From CAWAPS01 sp963783945 (lineage in GTDB: Bacteria > Actinomycetota > Acidimicrobiia > Acidimicrobiales > Palsa-688), in assembly GCA_963783945.1 (NCBI GenBank), contig CAWAPS010000010.1, forward strand, positions 1 through 64,000: a stretch of DNA of 64,000 bases, given 5' to 3'. The notes under the pieces were generated by a model, which worked only from the letters and a program-made list of their open reading frames with translations, was not told the DNA's origin and searched no databases. Within the stretch, counting starts at the first letter, position 1; every line of letters starts with the position of its first letter. The translations under genes and the position numbers were made by a program. Shown here piece by piece: positions 62,399 through 64,000 of this stretch.

Positions 62399-62471
62399 CG
62401 ACAGGGGCCGGCCAACCCGGACCGAGCGCATCCCGTTACGGGCGCACGTACGTTTCCCGACGGCGTAACGC

Positions 62472-63188
62472 CTACGCCAGCCCGTATACGTCGACCGTGT
62501 TGCCGCCGACGATTTTGCCGACGTCGTCTGCCGACATGCCCTTGAAGTTATCGCCCACGTACTCGCGGGTGTGGGGGTAGGTGCTGTTCATGTGGGGGAA
62601 GTCCGAAGCCCAGAGGAGGCGGTCGGCGCCGAATAGGGCAGATGTGAACGGAATGGTGTCCGTTTCGTCTTGGAAGCTGGTTACCTGGATCTCGTTCACC
62701 GCGGTTACCGGCTCGACAAACGGTAGAGAGGGATAGGCCTGTCGCCCGGTGTGAACATGGAGGCTGAGGGGCAGGTCCAGGTCTTGGGCTGCGGCCCACA
62801 ATGGGTCGTAGCCACTGGAGGAGTAGGCCCGATCCGGTAGGGGGCCACTTGTAATCATTCCGGCGTGGAGGCCGGCCCTCGCGACACGCTCGAGCTCATC
62901 CCCGCCGGCCTCTACGTCATCAACGTCGATCAGGGCGCAGCCGATAAGTCGCTTGGGGTCGTATCCACAACCACCGGAGCACGCCGGCGCATCCACGCTA
63001 GGGTCAAGGCTTGACACGCCCGAGGACCGGCGGGCGCGATCGCGCCAACTGGCATTCTGATAAAGTTCGACTGCCTCGGCACGGGCGAGGAGCGGGGTAC
63101 AAGTGACGGGAATGCCGTAACCCACCGCCAGTTCTGAACGCTGCTCGATGAAGAGTCCTGGGGGCCGACTATGATCTGAAGCGGCCAA
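62472..63188 (-). pseudogene. Amidohydrolase-2 protein with internal deletion and lost N-terminus
   Basis: The frame holds LIGCALIDVDDVEAGGDELE, RVARAGLHAGMITSGPLPDR, LPLSLHVHTGRQAYPSLPFV, NEIQVTS, then directly FQDETDTIPFTSALFGADRL and LWASDFPHMNSTYPHTRE, ending VVGGNTVDVYGLA-like. In whole relatives about 50-60 residues (the EN/W..H helix region) lie between NEIQVT and FQDETD, so there is an in-frame deletion. The N-terminal metal motif D-x-H is not found. The protein would lack essential metal ligands. Confidence 0.65.
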
Positions 63189-63229
63189 TCGTCAGTTGAC
63201 GGTCGTCCATCGGTCCGTACAGGGATGTC

Positions 63230-63470
63230 ATGTTTGACTATCTGTTCCGCGAGGGCGGGAGACGTAGTCCGGTCCCTGCCAGAACTGCCTTGAGGAAGGC
63301 AAGGTTGGCTTCGAGGGAGTCGAAGTCTTTGTCCTGCCGGCAAGCCCATTATCGCCGAACAGGCGCATCAGGCGTCGGACCGTCACCAGCCAGGAGGTTC
63401 TCCGAGACCGCGAACGGGATCCATTGGTTCTCTCAGATGAGGCCGACGTAGCGGTACACCAATCTCGACT
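63230..63470 (-). pseudogene. Rieske oxygenase scraps
   Basis: On the minus strand the DNA reads ENQWIPFAVSENLLAGDGPT and, after a frame change, RLFGDN, close to MRANYWIPFALSENLVAGDA and VRLFGEN at the start of the intact Rieske protein (1566-2822). Next comes DFDSLEANLAFLKAVLAGTG, with a shifted frame GPDYVSRPR, which looks like the tail region of this protein type. Start and end are joined with the core missing, so the gene has lost both metal centres. Confidence 0.5.
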
Positions 63471-63538
63471 CAGGTCATCAGGCCATTTTCGGCCGGTGAC
63501 CAGGGCTCATCTTCGGTGTTGACTGATGGTGGAATCAT

Positions 63539-64000
63539 CTAGACCACCGCGTCGGCCACCTCAGGGGTTGCGAGTTTGAGCGGCAGGTTGTAGCACTTGA
63601 TCGCGTTGTTCCGTCCGATCGCGATCCGATCCTCGAGAGGAACTCCGTCGAACTGACGCTCCAGCCTCGCGGCGGAATCCGGCCACGCGCCGTCGAAGTG
63701 CGGGAAGTCCGCGCCCCACATCAGGTTTTCTCGGCCGATGATCTCACGATTGACGATCGCGGTGCGGTCACGCATAAACGTGCAGCCCACGTGGTCGTGA
63801 AAAATCTCGCTCGGCTTGCGGCCCGAGGTGATCTCGGCCCGTTGCCCCATGATCGGCGCCCACAGCTCGTCGTGGGTCCAGCGGTCGTCCATCCGCTCCA
63901 GGACCGCCAGCGGCCAGGAGGCGTCATTCTCCACCGACAGGACCTTGAGCTTCGGGTGGCGGTCGAACAGCCCGGAGAAGATCATCGAGGTAACCGAGTA
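63539..64000 (-). CDS. Amidohydrolase-2 family protein (C-terminal part, runs off the window)
   Basis: The visible 154 or so C-terminal residues read SVTSMIFSGLFDRHPKLKVL, SVENDASWPLAVLERMDDRW, FHDHVGCTFMRDRTAIVNRE and NLMWGADFPHFDGAWPDSAA, with RNNAIKCYNLPLKLA near the end. GADFPH holds the conserved aspartate. The start lies beyond base 64000. This copy appears undamaged and is the seventh amidohydrolase of the window. Its neighbours on the same strand are pseudogenes of the same pathway type. Confidence 0.8.
   Translation of the reverse strand, partial: YSVTSMIFSGLFDRHPKLKVLSVENDASWPLAVLERMDDRWTHDELWAPIMGQRAEITSGRKPSEIFHDHVGCTFMRDRTAIVNREIIGRENLMWGADFPHFDGAWPDSAARLERQFDGVPLEDRIAIGRNNAIKCYNLPLKLATPEVADAVV

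Noticed and set aside
1..64000. CRISPR array, tRNA, rRNA or riboswitch
   Set aside because: No regularly spaced direct repeats of CRISPR type and no conserved RNA cores were seen. Reading by eye can miss a tRNA, so a covariance-model scan would be decisive.

Overview
The window is high-GC DNA from an actinomycete (Actinomycetota). The signs are frequent GTG starts, an F420-dependent LLM oxidoreductase fragment, a GAF-ANTAR regulator, a mycofactocin-type short-chain dehydrogenase, MobF relaxase remnants, IS21- and IS1380-type transposase remnants and many Actinobacteria-type catabolic enzymes. No rRNA, tRNA or CRISPR array was seen. The genus cannot be fixed from the sequence alone.

There are two very different halves. 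From 1 to about 43 kb, intact genes stand among gene debris. The debris includes fragments of a MobF relaxase (two places), a serine recombinase, a tyrosine integrase and two transposases. It also includes frameshifted or deleted copies of metabolic genes: amidohydrolase, phosphotransferases, TetR, SMP-30, substrate-binding protein, zinc alcohol dehydrogenase, glycosyltransferase, cupin, aldose epimerase, GH5 glycosidase and a cell-wall-anchored protein. Several fragments are broken paralogues of intact genes in the same window. Intact genes here are a Rieske oxygenase, VOC protein, a 218-aa unknown, SMP-30 lactonase, FAD oxidoreductase, an amidohydrolase behind a textbook promoter, an SDR-P450 pair, an ABC-type binding lipoprotein, an ECF sigma factor with a coupled membrane protein, a GAF-ANTAR protein, small envelope proteins, a YihY/BrkB protein, a DUF72 protein, a STAS protein, a hexapeptide acetyltransferase (3' frameshift), a three-domain lipoprotein and an ATPase.

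From about 42.4 kb to the end lies a dense and mostly intact catabolic island. It holds a thioesterase, a TetR operon with a carboxymuconolactone-decarboxylase-like (CMD) protein, a StrR/ParB-like regulator, a TauD-type dioxygenase, three beta-keto acid cleavage enzymes (BKACE, DUF849), a three-subunit molybdenum hydroxylase, a tandem CMD protein, SDRs including one of mycofactocin type, an alpha/beta hydrolase, a bicupin and several amidohydrolase-2 proteins. I infer a pathway that hydroxylates, oxidises and decarboxylates a cyclic or aromatic carboxylic compound, opens it, and cleaves the resulting beta-keto acids with acetyl-CoA. The substrate cannot be named.

The most striking signal is a pair of 31-bp palindromes with the same geometry (9-bp arm, 11-bp spacer, 9-bp arm) and almost the same core. 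One lies inside the StrR-like regulator gene and the other 80 bp upstream of a divergently placed amidohydrolase. This is the geometry I recall for StrR operators, so the regulator and its candidate regulon can be read from the sequence. Two of the three BKACE paralogues have lost the glutamate that I recall as a zinc ligand.
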